A stretch of DNA of 41,088 bases, taken from an uncultured Mollicutes bacterium. Lineage in GTDB: Bacteria; Bacillota_I; Bacilli_A; Acholeplasmatales; Anaeroplasmataceae. Both the position numbers and the translations under genes were made by a program. Positions 15,920 to 23,257 of this stretch are shown here, piece by piece (position 1 is the first letter of the stretch; the number at the start of each line of letters is the position of its first letter). Under the pieces are notes generated by a model, which was not told the origin of the DNA, did no database searches, and was given only the letters and a program-made list of their open reading frames with translations. The stretch is taken from NCBI GenBank assembly GCA_947177025.1, contig CAMWSQ010000002.1:1-41088 (forward strand). Reading direction: 5' to 3'.

Positions 15920-18900
15920 TTGGAAATATATCCATTTTTACTTCATAAATCCCAACTCAATGAATACTTTTCTAAATCAAAAGTAAGATTGGGTGGGACT
16001 TGTGATGATTTTAATATGATGATGGTGGCTTGTGATTTTTATCGAGGAATTTCAAGCATTTTTGTCGTTTTGCCGAACCTCTATTTAGCACAAAGATATT
16101 ATGATGGTTTATTAGGCTTTGTTAAGGAAGAGGATGTTTTATTTTTCCCTGCAGATGAATTAATTTCAGCAACTATGGTTGCTGCCACAGGAGATTTCCT
16201 ATTTGAAAGAATTCAAACTATTTGCACGCTTTTAAAGGAAGAAAAAAAGATTATTATTTTAAATATGCATGGGGCAATACAATATGAGCTTCCTAAGGAA
16301 ACGTGGAATGCAAATGTTTTTACAGTTAGAAAGGGTATGACAATAGAGCTTCATGATTTATTAGAACGATTAATTCGTTTAGGATATGAAAATGTCTATA
16401 CCTTAACCAAAACAGGAGAGTTTTCTAGAAGAGGTAGTATTGTGGATATTTTTCCATTAGGTCAAACACAGCCTATTCGACTTGACTTCTTTGGAGATGA
16501 GGTTGATACAATTAAGACCTTTGATATGGAAACACAACGTTCTAATGAAGAAATCTTGAATTGTGCAATTCTTCCTGTTACAGAGTTTATGTATGACCAA
16601 AAGGATTTGAAGCAAGCAAAGACAAAAATATTGAACTTTATGGATCAATACAAATTATCTGCAATAGAACAGGAGCAATTGAATAAAGATTTGTTTTCCT
16701 TAGACAATCATTCAAATCTAAATCATATCTCTAGGTATTTAGAATTTTTTAATCCGAATATTACCACTATTTTTGATTTTGTAGAATTAAAAAGAATTTA
16801 TATTATTGATCCTGCAAAATCTAGAGAAATGTTTGAACAATTAACCTTAGATTTAAATGAATACTGTGGACGAATTGGCGGGTATAGTATTGCCAATATG
16901 AAGCTATTTGAAAATCTTGAGGTTTTATTATCCAAAAGCAATGTAACTATTGAAGGACTACGTTCTATAGGGGCTTTAGATTATACTGTAGCTGCAAAGG
17001 AGATTTCAGCCTATCGTGCTAAAGAAAAAGCCATTCTTGATGATTTTAAGCGATATAAGGATAATAAGTATATTATTTTTAGCTATAAGAATGAGGAACG
17101 CTTAAAAAGGTTAAGAGAGGTTTGTTTAGAAGAGCATTTGTTTTTAGTCCAAGTTAAGGATGCTAGTCAAATTGCCTACGGACAAATTAACTGTATTCAA
17201 GGAGATTATCCAGCCTTTGATTTGATTCAGGATGGAATTCTATTTTTGAATGAAGCCTCCTTATTTGAGGTATCCTATGCTCCTAGAAAGGCTCGCTACA
17301 AATCTATTTACAAAAATGCCATAAAGATTTCTAAATATGATGAGCTTGAGGTTGGCGATTATGTTGTTCATTATGATTATGGAATTGGAAAATATTTAGG
17401 AATGAAAACAATGGAAAGTGGAGGCATTAAGCGAGATTTCTTATATGTAATGTATAATAATGGCTCTAGTCTTTATATTCCACTAGAACAGATTTCTTCC
17501 ATAATGAAGTATGCCTCAAAGGATGTTGAAGGAGTTAAACTACATGAGATTGGTTCAACTGCTTGGGCTCGTACAAAAGCACGTGTACGTAAAAGAGTTC
17601 ATGATATCTCAGGTGCTTTAATCCAGCTTTACGCAGCAAGACAAAACGCAAAAGGCTTTGAATTTTTGCCAGACTCTACTGAGCAAATTGAGTTTGAAGC
17701 AGACTTTAAATATGAGCTTACACCTGATCAAAGAAGTGCAATTGAAGCAGTAAAAGCAGATATGGAATCTCCTAGACCAATGGACCGTTTAATCTGTGGA
17801 GATGTTGGATATGGAAAAACAGAGGTAGCTATGCGTGCAGCCTTTAAGGCAGTATACAGTGGAAAGCAGGTAGCTATGCTTGCGCCAACAACGATTCTTT
17901 CTCGTCAACATTATCAAAACTTTAAGGAACGCATGGAAGAATATGGGATTCGTGTTGAATTGTTTAACCGCTTTGTTCCCCAAACAAAACAAAAACAAAT
18001 CCTAGAAGATTTAAAAAAGGGTGGCGTAGATGTCATCATCGGAACACATCGTCTTTTATCCAAGGAAGTTGTGTATAAGGATTTGGGTTTACTTATTGTA
18101 GATGAGGAACAGCGCTTTGGAGTAACACATAAGGAAAAAATTAAAGAATTAAAGGTAAATGTAGATTGTATGACCTTATCTGCAACACCTATTCCTAGAA
18201 CATTACAGATGTCTATGCTAGGATTAAGAGATTTATCTATGATAGAAACTCCACCTAAAAATAGATATCCAGTTCAAACCTATGTATTGGAACGTAATGA
18301 TAGAATTATTGCAGATGCCATAGAAAGAGAACTATCTCGTGGAGGTCAGGTTTTCTATTTATACAATATGGTGGATAGTATAGAAGAAATGGAAGTAAAA
18401 CTAAAAAAGCTTGTTCCAATGGCCAAAATTTGTATAGGTCATGGAAGACTTTCTCATGATCAGCTAGAGAACCGAATTCAAGCTTTTATCAATCATGAAT
18501 ACGATGTACTTTTATGTACAACGATAATTGAAACAGGAATTGATATGCCTGATACAAATACACTCATCATTCATGACGCAAACCGCTTAGGCTTAGCTCA
18601 GCTATATCAGATTCGAGGACGTGTTGGAAGATCAAGCAAAATTGCTTATGCATATATGATGTATGAACCAAGAAAGATGCTGACACCAGAAGCAGAAAAG
18701 CGATTAGAAACTATAAAGGAATTCAATGAATTGGGAAGTGGATTTAAAATTGCTATGCGAGATTTGTCGATTCGTGGAAGTGGAGATTTACTAGGAGAAG
18801 AACAATCTGGTTTTGTTGAATCTGTTGGTTTAGAAATGTATTTAAAAATTTTAAATGAGGAAATTCATCATATCTCTTCTCATTCTGAAGAACTAGTAGA

Positions 18901-19351
18901 TATTTCTATTTCAACGCCTCTTGTTTCTAGAACAATTTCAAAGGAATATATAGAAAACGAAGATGTTCGTATAGAAATTCATAAAAAGATAGATCAGCTA
19001 AACTCATGGGATGACGTTCAAAAGCTGGAACTAGAACTGCTAGATCGTTTTGGTCAAATAGAGGAAGAGCTTTCCTTATATATGTATGAAAAGCTAATGA
19101 AGAATTATTGTAAAAAGCTATGTATTTACAAAATAGATACTACAAATAATCGATACTATGATTTTATCTTTACAGAAGAGAAGACAAACCAAATGGATGG
19201 CAATTTCTTGTTTACGGAGTTATTAAAATATGAGAATTTAAAATTGACGTATAAAAGAAATGAAATACATATTTTATTAGATATCCAAGGAAGAAATAAG
19301 CTAGACTACTTTAAAGAAATATGCAGATATTTTAATGATATAGATAAATAA
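15920..19351 (+). CDS. mfd: Transcription-repair coupling factor Mfd
   Basis: An about 1143-residue protein, normal for Mfd. In order: a UvrB-like N-terminal module with MVAATGDFLFERIQTIC and SRRGSIVDIFPLGQ, an RNA polymerase-interacting CarD-like domain (YDELEVGDYVVHYDYGIGKYLG, about residue 475), then the RecG-like translocase with Walker A GDVGYGKTE (about 626), APTTILSRQHY, GTHRLLS, DEEQRFG, LSATPIPRTLQMSMLGLRD and GRVGRSSKIAYAY. The C-terminal D7 domain follows. Mfd displaces stalled RNA polymerase and recruits UvrA. A TTG start at 15920 is chosen because GGAGG sits 7 bases upstream; the earlier in-frame GTG 15899 lies on the terminator tail without a ribosome site. Confidence 0.96.
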   Translation: MEIYPFLLHKSQLNEYFSKSKVRLGGTCDDFNMMMVACDFYRGISSIFVVLPNLYLAQRYYDGLLGFVKEEDVLFFPADELISATMVAATGDFLFERIQTICTLLKEEKKIIILNMHGAIQYELPKETWNANVFTVRKGMTIELHDLLERLIRLGYENVYTLTKTGEFSRRGSIVDIFPLGQTQPIRLDFFGDEVDTIKTFDMETQRSNEEILNCAILPVTEFMYDQKDLKQAKTKILNFMDQYKLSAIEQEQLNKDLFSLDNHSNLNHISRYLEFFNPNITTIFDFVELKRIYIIDPAKSREMFEQLTLDLNEYCGRIGGYSIANMKLFENLEVLLSKSNVTIEGLRSIGALDYTVAAKEISAYRAKEKAILDDFKRYKDNKYIIFSYKNEERLKRLREVCLEEHLFLVQVKDASQIAYGQINCIQGDYPAFDLIQDGILFLNEASLFEVSYAPRKARYKSIYKNAIKISKYDELEVGDYVVHYDYGIGKYLGMKTMESGGIKRDFLYVMYNNGSSLYIPLEQISSIMKYASKDVEGVKLHEIGSTAWARTKARVRKRVHDISGALIQLYAARQNAKGFEFLPDSTEQIEFEADFKYELTPDQRSAIEAVKADMESPRPMDRLICGDVGYGKTEVAMRAAFKAVYSGKQVAMLAPTTILSRQHYQNFKERMEEYGIRVELFNRFVPQTKQKQILEDLKKGGVDVIIGTHRLLSKEVVYKDLGLLIVDEEQRFGVTHKEKIKELKVNVDCMTLSATPIPRTLQMSMLGLRDLSMIETPPKNRYPVQTYVLERNDRIIADAIERELSRGGQVFYLYNMVDSIEEMEVKLKKLVPMAKICIGHGRLSHDQLENRIQAFINHEYDVLLCTTIIETGIDMPDTNTLIIHDANRLGLAQLYQIRGRVGRSSKIAYAYMMYEPRKMLTPEAEKRLETIKEFNELGSGFKIAMRDLSIRGSGDLLGEEQSGFVESVGLEMYLKILNEEIHHISSHSEELVDISISTPLVSRTISKEYIENEDVRIEIHKKIDQLNSWDDVQKLELELLDRFGQIEEELSLYMYEKLMKNYCKKLCIYKIDTTNNRYYDFIFTEEKTNQMDGNFLFTELLKYENLKLTYKRNEIHILLDIQGRNKLDYFKEICRYFNDIDK

Positions 19352-19389
19352 TTTGTCGTAAATTGTTGCATACTATGATTGGTGATAGT

Positions 19390-20052
19390 ATGAAAAAAGT
19401 ATTTTCATTGATATGTTTACTATTATTAACGTTTTCTTTGACTGCTAGTGCAGCAGGGGAAATACTTTATCATGGGGATACAAATTCAAATCATATTTAT
19501 TTGACCTTTGATGATGGACATTCGTATAAGAATACTAGAGATATATTAGATATATTAAAAGAAAAGAGTGTTCCAGCAACATTCTTTATTGAAGGAGACT
19601 TTTTGACTCAAAACCCAATCCTGATTAATCGTATTGTAAAAGAACAAACTCTAGGAAATCACACAATGTGTCACAAGGATATAACGAGATTGACAAATCA
19701 GCAATTTCGAGAAGATATAGCAAAATATGAAAAAGCAGTTTATGATATTACAGGGCAGTCTGTAACGAAATATTTTAGACCACCAATGGGGAAAATTAAT
19801 AAAAACAAACAAGCAATTTTAAATGAATTAGGCTATACTATATTTAAATGGGATGTCAGTTATTATGATTATGTTTACTTTGATGATCGAGGAGTAGACT
19901 ATGCTTTAAATAATATTTTAAAACAAACCAAGAATGGATCTATCATTTTAATGCATACTCTTACGAAATCAAATGTAAAAGTATTAGGCACAGCGATAGA
20001 CAAACTAAGAGAAAAGGGATTTGTTTTTAGTAGTTTAGATGAGTTGGTCTAA
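19390..20052 (+). CDS. Secreted polysaccharide deacetylase (PdaA/PgdA type)
   Basis: A 220-residue protein with an N-terminal signal peptide (about residues 1-21, ending TASAAG). The carbohydrate esterase 4 motifs are present in order: TFDDGH (about 38-43), the zinc motif in LGNHTMCH, RPPMGKIN, WDVSYYD and ILMHT. Length and the KILYHGDT-like N-terminus recall PdaA, which deacetylates muramic acid for spore cortex lactam, but motif 1 has DD as in PgdA-type GlcNAc deacetylases. It acts on extracellular peptidoglycan or another polymer, implying a cell wall. Start 19390 is preferred because GGTGAT precedes it and it gives a clean signal peptide; upstream TTG 19363 and ATG 19375 are alternatives. 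It follows mfd by 38 bases, likely cotranscribed. Confidence 0.88.
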   Translation: MKKVFSLICLLLLTFSLTASAAGEILYHGDTNSNHIYLTFDDGHSYKNTRDILDILKEKSVPATFFIEGDFLTQNPILINRIVKEQTLGNHTMCHKDITRLTNQQFREDIAKYEKAVYDITGQSVTKYFRPPMGKINKNKQAILNELGYTIFKWDVSYYDYVYFDDRGVDYALNNILKQTKNGSIILMHTLTKSNVKVLGTAIDKLREKGFVFSSLDELV

Positions 20053-20121
20053 TCGTATTCATTAATCAAACTCTTGTGAAGTAGACTCAAAATAAAAAAT
20101 GATTTATAAATGATATAACAG

Positions 20122-20160
20122 GGTCGGTAGTAGAAAAATGCTACCGGCCTTTATTTTATT
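20122..20160 (+). terminator. Terminator after mfd/deacetylase unit
   Basis: The 9-bp stem GGTCGGTAG/CTACCGGCC (one T-G pair) has a 10-nt loop, then TTTATTTTATT. Confidence 0.83.
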
Positions 20161-20169
20161 TAAGAAATT

Positions 20170-20229
20170 CTTAAGGATTCCTTAAGGACTTCTTTTCTTT
20201 GATATGATATAATCGCGATATCATAGGAT
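20170..20229 (+). promoter_or_regulatory. Promoter with dyad and tandem CTTAAGGA repeats
   Basis: An extended -10 TGATATAAT (TATAAT 20208-20213) is overlapped by the dyad TATGATAT-AATCGCG-ATATCATA (about 20204-20226). Just upstream, two CTTAAGGA copies occur 11 bases apart, one helical turn. Together they look like activator and repressor sites controlling the small gene at 20270. The binding proteins are unknown. Confidence 0.5.
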
Positions 20230-20269
20230 AAGTGTTTTATTGCAAAACACAGTTAAGAAAGGAGTCATT

Positions 20270-20527
20270 ATGAATAAATCAGGTTTTATAGAAGAATTAT
20301 ATGAAAAATCTAAATACACAGTAGAGGAGTGCACAATCATAAACGATGTTTTGGAAAACCACTTCATTTTTCGTAAGAAAAACAAGCCTGTTGTTGTTAC
20401 TGAGATTGCACAACGACTTTCTGTAGAAGAGGTCGAAGCAGATAACATTTATGAGCTTTGCATGAGCATAATTCATGCTGAAAAAAAACGTGTTTTAAGA
20501 CATCCATTCGGCTCAAATAAAAAGTGA
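20270..20527 (+). CDS. Small protein of unknown function, HU-like N-terminal half
   Basis: An 85-residue protein. The first about 30 residues (MNKSGFIEELYEKSKYTVEE plus CTIINDVLENHF) resemble the N-terminal helices of HU-family nucleoid proteins, where NKxxFIExLxEKTxxxxxE is common. The second half lacks the HU beta arm and RNPxTG motif; instead it has VVVTEIAQRLSVEEVEADNIYELCMSII and a basic end KKRVLRHPFGSNKK. A DNA- or RNA-binding role is possible but unproven. AAGGAG sits 6 bases before ATG 20270; the upstream in-frame start at 20240 lacks one. It has its own elaborate promoter region. Confidence 0.75.
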   Translation: MNKSGFIEELYEKSKYTVEECTIINDVLENHFIFRKKNKPVVVTEIAQRLSVEEVEADNIYELCMSIIHAEKKRVLRHPFGSNKK

Positions 20528-20624
20528 TGATAAATACTTTGTTTCTCCTAAAATATGAATTGAGTTTTATATGGTTTTGTAAAATAGTATTACTTCATGG
20601 CATTGAAGGGATCTAAAGGCATAC

Positions 20625-20653
20625 TTGAAGAAATTAGTAGTTGATGATATAAT
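20625..20653 (+). promoter_or_regulatory. Promoter of PAP2 phosphatase gene
   Basis: TTGAAG (20625-20630), a 17-bp spacer and TATAAT (20648-20653) lie about 55 bases upstream of the ATG. Confidence 0.68.
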
Positions 20654-20708
20654 TATCTAAATTCAAAAAAGGTTTTTCATCTAAAAAATAAAGGAGAAAA
20701 AATAGAAG

Positions 20709-21380
20709 ATGTTGGAATTTGATTTAACAATTGCACGGTTTTTTGCATCATTGAGAGAAGGAGCTGGTGTGTTTTTTACGCCCTTTTTTAAAGTTATAAC
20801 TTATTTTGGAACAGCTGGATTAGGATTTATCATAACTGCCCTTATTTTGCTTCTTTTCCGAAAAACAAGAAAATTAGGAATAACATCTTTGGTTGCTTTA
20901 TTATTTGGAGCAATACTAACAAATCTAATGCTTAAAAATATTGTTGCAAGACCAAGGCCATTTGCTGATGAAGCATCTGAGTTTTATACCATTTGGAAAA
21001 ATGCAGGCAGTTTATGGGAAAGTGGATATTCCTTCCCTTCAGGGCATGCCACTGCATCTATGGCATTTGCATTTGGGCTATTTCTTGTTTGCAATAAAAA
21101 GTATTCGTGGGCATTTTTATTTATTCCTATAATTATGGGAATTACAAGAATCTATTTTTGCGTTCATTATACTACTGACGTTATTGGCGGATTATGCGTA
21201 GGAATCTTATCTGGGACACTTGCATTCTTTGCTGTAAAGGGTTTAATGCATTGGAAATTATTTGTAAAGTTTATGAATGCAAAAGGTATTACAGAGCTAA
21301 TTCAAAAGAAATCCTTACAAACCGAAACACAAACTCCAGTAAATGAGAATTTAAATCATAAAGAAGAGAGTGAGAATTGA
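20709..21380 (+). CDS. PAP2-family membrane phosphatase
   Basis: A 223-residue protein with about five or six hydrophobic segments and the three PAP2 motifs: KNIVARPRP (about residues 76-84), PSGHATAS (about 108-115) and TRIYFCVHYTTDVIGG (about 146-161), which hold the catalytic His pair and phosphate-binding Arg. Such enzymes dephosphorylate lipid phosphates, for example phosphatidylglycerol phosphate, phosphatidate or undecaprenyl pyrophosphate, at the membrane outer face. The substrate is not decided by sequence. AAGGAG precedes ATG 20709 at slightly long spacing. The C-terminal tail is hydrophilic. A terminator overlaps the stop codon. Confidence 0.92.
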   Translation: MLEFDLTIARFFASLREGAGVFFTPFFKVITYFGTAGLGFIITALILLLFRKTRKLGITSLVALLFGAILTNLMLKNIVARPRPFADEASEFYTIWKNAGSLWESGYSFPSGHATASMAFAFGLFLVCNKKYSWAFLFIPIIMGITRIYFCVHYTTDVIGGLCVGILSGTLAFFAVKGLMHWKLFVKFMNAKGITELIQKKSLQTETQTPVNENLNHKEESEN

Positions 21381-21406
21381 GTGATTCAATTTTGCTCTCT
21401 TTTTTC
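21365..21406 (+). terminator. Terminator overlapping the end of the PAP2 gene
   Basis: A long stem of about 15 bp with wobble pairs (AGAGAG... with ...CTCTCT) starts inside the last codons and is followed by T6. Confidence 0.85.
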
Positions 21407-21431
21407 GATTCTTACGCAGGTATGAATTTAC

Positions 21432-21460
21432 TATACTTCTAGAATAGACTATGCTATAAT
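21432..21460 (+). promoter_or_regulatory. Putative promoter of GNAT gene
   Basis: TATAAT (21455-21460) has a weak -35 TATACT (21432-21437) at 17-bp spacing, 35 bases before ATG 21496. Confidence 0.5.
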
Positions 21461-21495
21461 GTTTGTACATGAGCTATATTCATTGGAGGCTATAT

Positions 21496-21954
21496 ATGAA
21501 TCTACAAATAATAAGATACACAAAAGATAAAATACAGGATGTATTAAGCTTTGAAAAAAGATTAAGAGAAGAAGAAAATTTTTGGGGCTGGGAAATTAAC
21601 GATGCATATATTGAGGCTGTGAAAAGGAGCTTTGATGATATTGTTTTTAAAGATTCTATTTCATTGTTAGCTTATGATGCAAATATCGTAATTGGGAGAA
21701 TTGATTCTACAATAATTGCAAGCCATTTTGATGGTTCTAAAAAAGCATATTTGGACTGGATTTGTGTCATCAAAAGCTACAGACATCATGGTGTAGCACA
21801 AAAGATGTTAGAAGCCTTAAGAAAAGAATTAAAGAAGAATAATATTGATACTTTAATTGCATTAACCGCTTCAAATGAAGAGGCACAGAACTTTTATAAA
21901 AACATTCCAGATTCTAAAATGCAAGATATAGGAATTTGGATAGATATAAAATAA
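21496..21954 (+). CDS. GNAT-family N-acetyltransferase
   Basis: A 152-residue single GNAT domain. After an N-terminal helix region (FEKRLREEENFWGWEIND) come strands with LLAYDANIVIGRID, then YLDWICVIKSYRHHGVAQKMLEALRKEL, whose V-x5-H-GVA segment corresponds to motif A (R/Q-x-x-G-x-G/A) for acetyl-CoA pyrophosphate binding, and LIALTASNEEAQNFYKNI. The acceptor substrate is unknown. ATG 21496 is chosen because GGAGG lies 6 bases upstream; the longer frame from TTG 21463 has none. It is a monocistronic unit ending in a hairpin that has a relative at 34443. Confidence 0.85.
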   Translation: MNLQIIRYTKDKIQDVLSFEKRLREEENFWGWEINDAYIEAVKRSFDDIVFKDSISLLAYDANIVIGRIDSTIIASHFDGSKKAYLDWICVIKSYRHHGVAQKMLEALRKELKKNNIDTLIALTASNEEAQNFYKNIPDSKMQDIGIWIDIK

Positions 21955-22009
21955 ATTTTTAAGCTTTTTAAAAGATGTTGTAAGAAAGAAAATTGAAATA
22001 TTCAAAATT

Positions 22010-22056
22010 AAGTCATTAGGCATAAGGAAATCCCTTATATGTAATGGCTTTTTCTT
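22010..22056 (+). terminator. Terminator hairpin, left copy of a repeated element
   Basis: A hairpin of about 17 bp with two mismatches whose arms start GTCATTAGGCATAAGG, followed by TTTTTCTTT. A related hairpin with arm GTCATTAGATATAAGG occurs at 34443-34490; the two bracket the accessory region. Confidence 0.8.
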
Positions 22057-22097
22057 TCTATTTATAGTATTTAACCAATGAGGAGAAGACAGCTATT

Positions 22098-22126
22098 TAT
22101 GATACAATACTTCTAAAAAAGGAGTA
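22098..22126 (+). promoter_or_regulatory. Extended -10 promoter and RBS of the recombinase gene
   Basis: TGATACAAT (extended -10, TACAAT at 22103-22108) lacks a clear -35. An AAAAGGAG ribosome site follows just before ATG 22131, giving a very short leader. Confidence 0.55.
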
Positions 22127-22130
22127 TCAA

Positions 22131-23060
22131 ATGAAACTAAAAGAATTATTACAAAATTGGGTAGATAAATATGCAAAACTTGCTTTAAAGGAAAGAAGCT
22201 ATAATGGATATGCAGATGTAATAAGATTACATATCAATCCAATCTTAGGTAATTATGACATTCAAGATATTACACCTACTATATTACAAGATTATGTAAT
22301 TGAAAAACTAAAATCAGGTAATCTTATCACACATGAACCCCTAGCTTCTAATTCAGTATGTAGGATTGTGTCCGTCTTAAAACAAGCATTTCATCTTGCT
22401 TTAAATCTTGATTTGATTTCTAAGGATCCAACTACTACTATTAAACTTCCAACGACTAGTGAAAAAGAAGTATTGGCCCTTACTAGAGAAGAACAAAAGA
22501 TAGTAGAAGAATACTGTCTTAAAAGTAATAAAAACAATTATATTGGAATTATTATTTGTCTTTATACAGGGATTCGATTAGGAGAACTTTTAGCCCTTAC
22601 ATGGGAAGATATAGACTTTAACAAAAAGTATCTTTACATAAAAAAGACTTCTTATACAATTAAAAGGAATGGGAAAAATACGATTGTCACAGATACACCT
22701 AAGACAAAGAAATCAAATCGGTTAATTCCTATTCCAGCTAAACTCATACAGCTTCTAGCCATCTACAAATCTAAATCCTCTTGTAAGTATATTATTCATA
22801 CCTACAAAAATAAAATGGTAGAAACAAGATCCTACCAAAGAACATTTGAATCCATCCTAAATAAATGTAAAATCAAGCATTATAATTTTCATTGTCTAAG
22901 ACATACCTTTGCAACAAGAGCATTAGAACTGGGAATAGATATTAAGACATTATCCGAAATTTTAGGACATACCAATGTAGCAATTACTCTCAACAGATAT
23001 GCTCATTCTCTACTTGAATACAAAATTCAAGAAATGAATAAAATCGTACAAATCCTATAA
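22131..23060 (+). CDS. Tyrosine recombinase/integrase (short, two-domain)
   Basis: A 309-residue site-specific recombinase. Residues about 1-95 form a SAM-like core-binding domain; 115-305 form the catalytic domain. Catalytic residues are all present: R149 (YTGIRLGEL), a Lys near 191-194 (DTPKTKKSNR), H254 and R257 (HCLRHTFATRA), H280 (ILGHTNVAITLN) and nucleophile Tyr290 (NRYAHS). The AP2-like arm-binding domain of Tn916 and many phage integrases is missing, making it closer in size to XerC/D or to invertases such as Bacteroides Mpi-like enzymes. No excisionase is nearby. The next gene is a giant surface lipoprotein, with inverted repeats in the gap, so a role in local DNA inversion is as plausible as island integration. 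Confidence 0.92.
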   Translation: MKLKELLQNWVDKYAKLALKERSYNGYADVIRLHINPILGNYDIQDITPTILQDYVIEKLKSGNLITHEPLASNSVCRIVSVLKQAFHLALNLDLISKDPTTTIKLPTTSEKEVLALTREEQKIVEEYCLKSNKNNYIGIIICLYTGIRLGELLALTWEDIDFNKKYLYIKKTSYTIKRNGKNTIVTDTPKTKKSNRLIPIPAKLIQLLAIYKSKSSCKYIIHTYKNKMVETRSYQRTFESILNKCKIKHYNFHCLRHTFATRALELGIDIKTLSEILGHTNVAITLNRYAHSLLEYKIQEMNKIVQIL

Positions 23061-23067
23061 CGAAATT

Positions 23068-23097
23068 GCCATCTAGCAAAACAGGTGGCATTTTTTA
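23068..23097 (+). terminator. Terminator after recombinase gene
   Basis: The 7-bp stem GCCATCT/AGGTGGC (one T-G pair) has an 8-nt loop and is followed by ATTTTTT. Confidence 0.75.
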
Positions 23098-23108
23098 ATA
23101 ATAAAAAG

Positions 23109-23237
23109 CCACCTATTATAATAATAGATGGTTAAATATAATTTTTTATGGTTTAATTTTACCATTATCTAGAAATGTTTTCAATGAAATAGATAATTTT
23201 TCCTTTGAAAAAGACCATAAAATATTATAATAGGTGG
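23109..23237. repeat. Perfect 15-bp inverted repeat flanking a promoter-bearing spacer
   Basis: CCACCTATTATAATA (23109-23123) is repeated exactly in inverse as TATTATAATAGGTGG (23223-23237), with 99 bases between. Inside lies a second perfect dyad, ATTATCTA (23164-23171) with TAGATAAT (23190-23197). The right arm contains the -10 box for the lipoprotein gene at 23258. The left arm also forms a small local hairpin with TAGATGG at 23125-23131. The arrangement, next to a tyrosine recombinase, is that of an invertible promoter; this is inference. Confidence 0.7.
23205..23231 (+). promoter_or_regulatory. Putative promoter of BspA-like lipoprotein operon
   Basis: TTGAAA (23205-23210) and TATAAT (23226-23231) are 15 bases apart; TTTGAA one base earlier gives 16. 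The -10 box lies within the right arm of the 15-bp inverted repeat, while the -35 is inside the spacer. Inversion would thus disconnect or replace the -35. Confidence 0.5.
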
Positions 23238-23257
23238 TTATAAGAAGGAGAAATACT

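Noticed and set aside
20500-21380. Mycoplasma-type reassignment of TGA to tryptophan
   Set aside because: The genes ending at 20527 and 21380 stop at TGA, the latter inside a terminator stem, and Trp is encoded by TGG in clear homologues.
21961-22130. tRNA-type attachment site for the recombinase
   Set aside because: No tRNA 3' end or exact direct repeat of useful length was found; only the related hairpins are shared with the far side.
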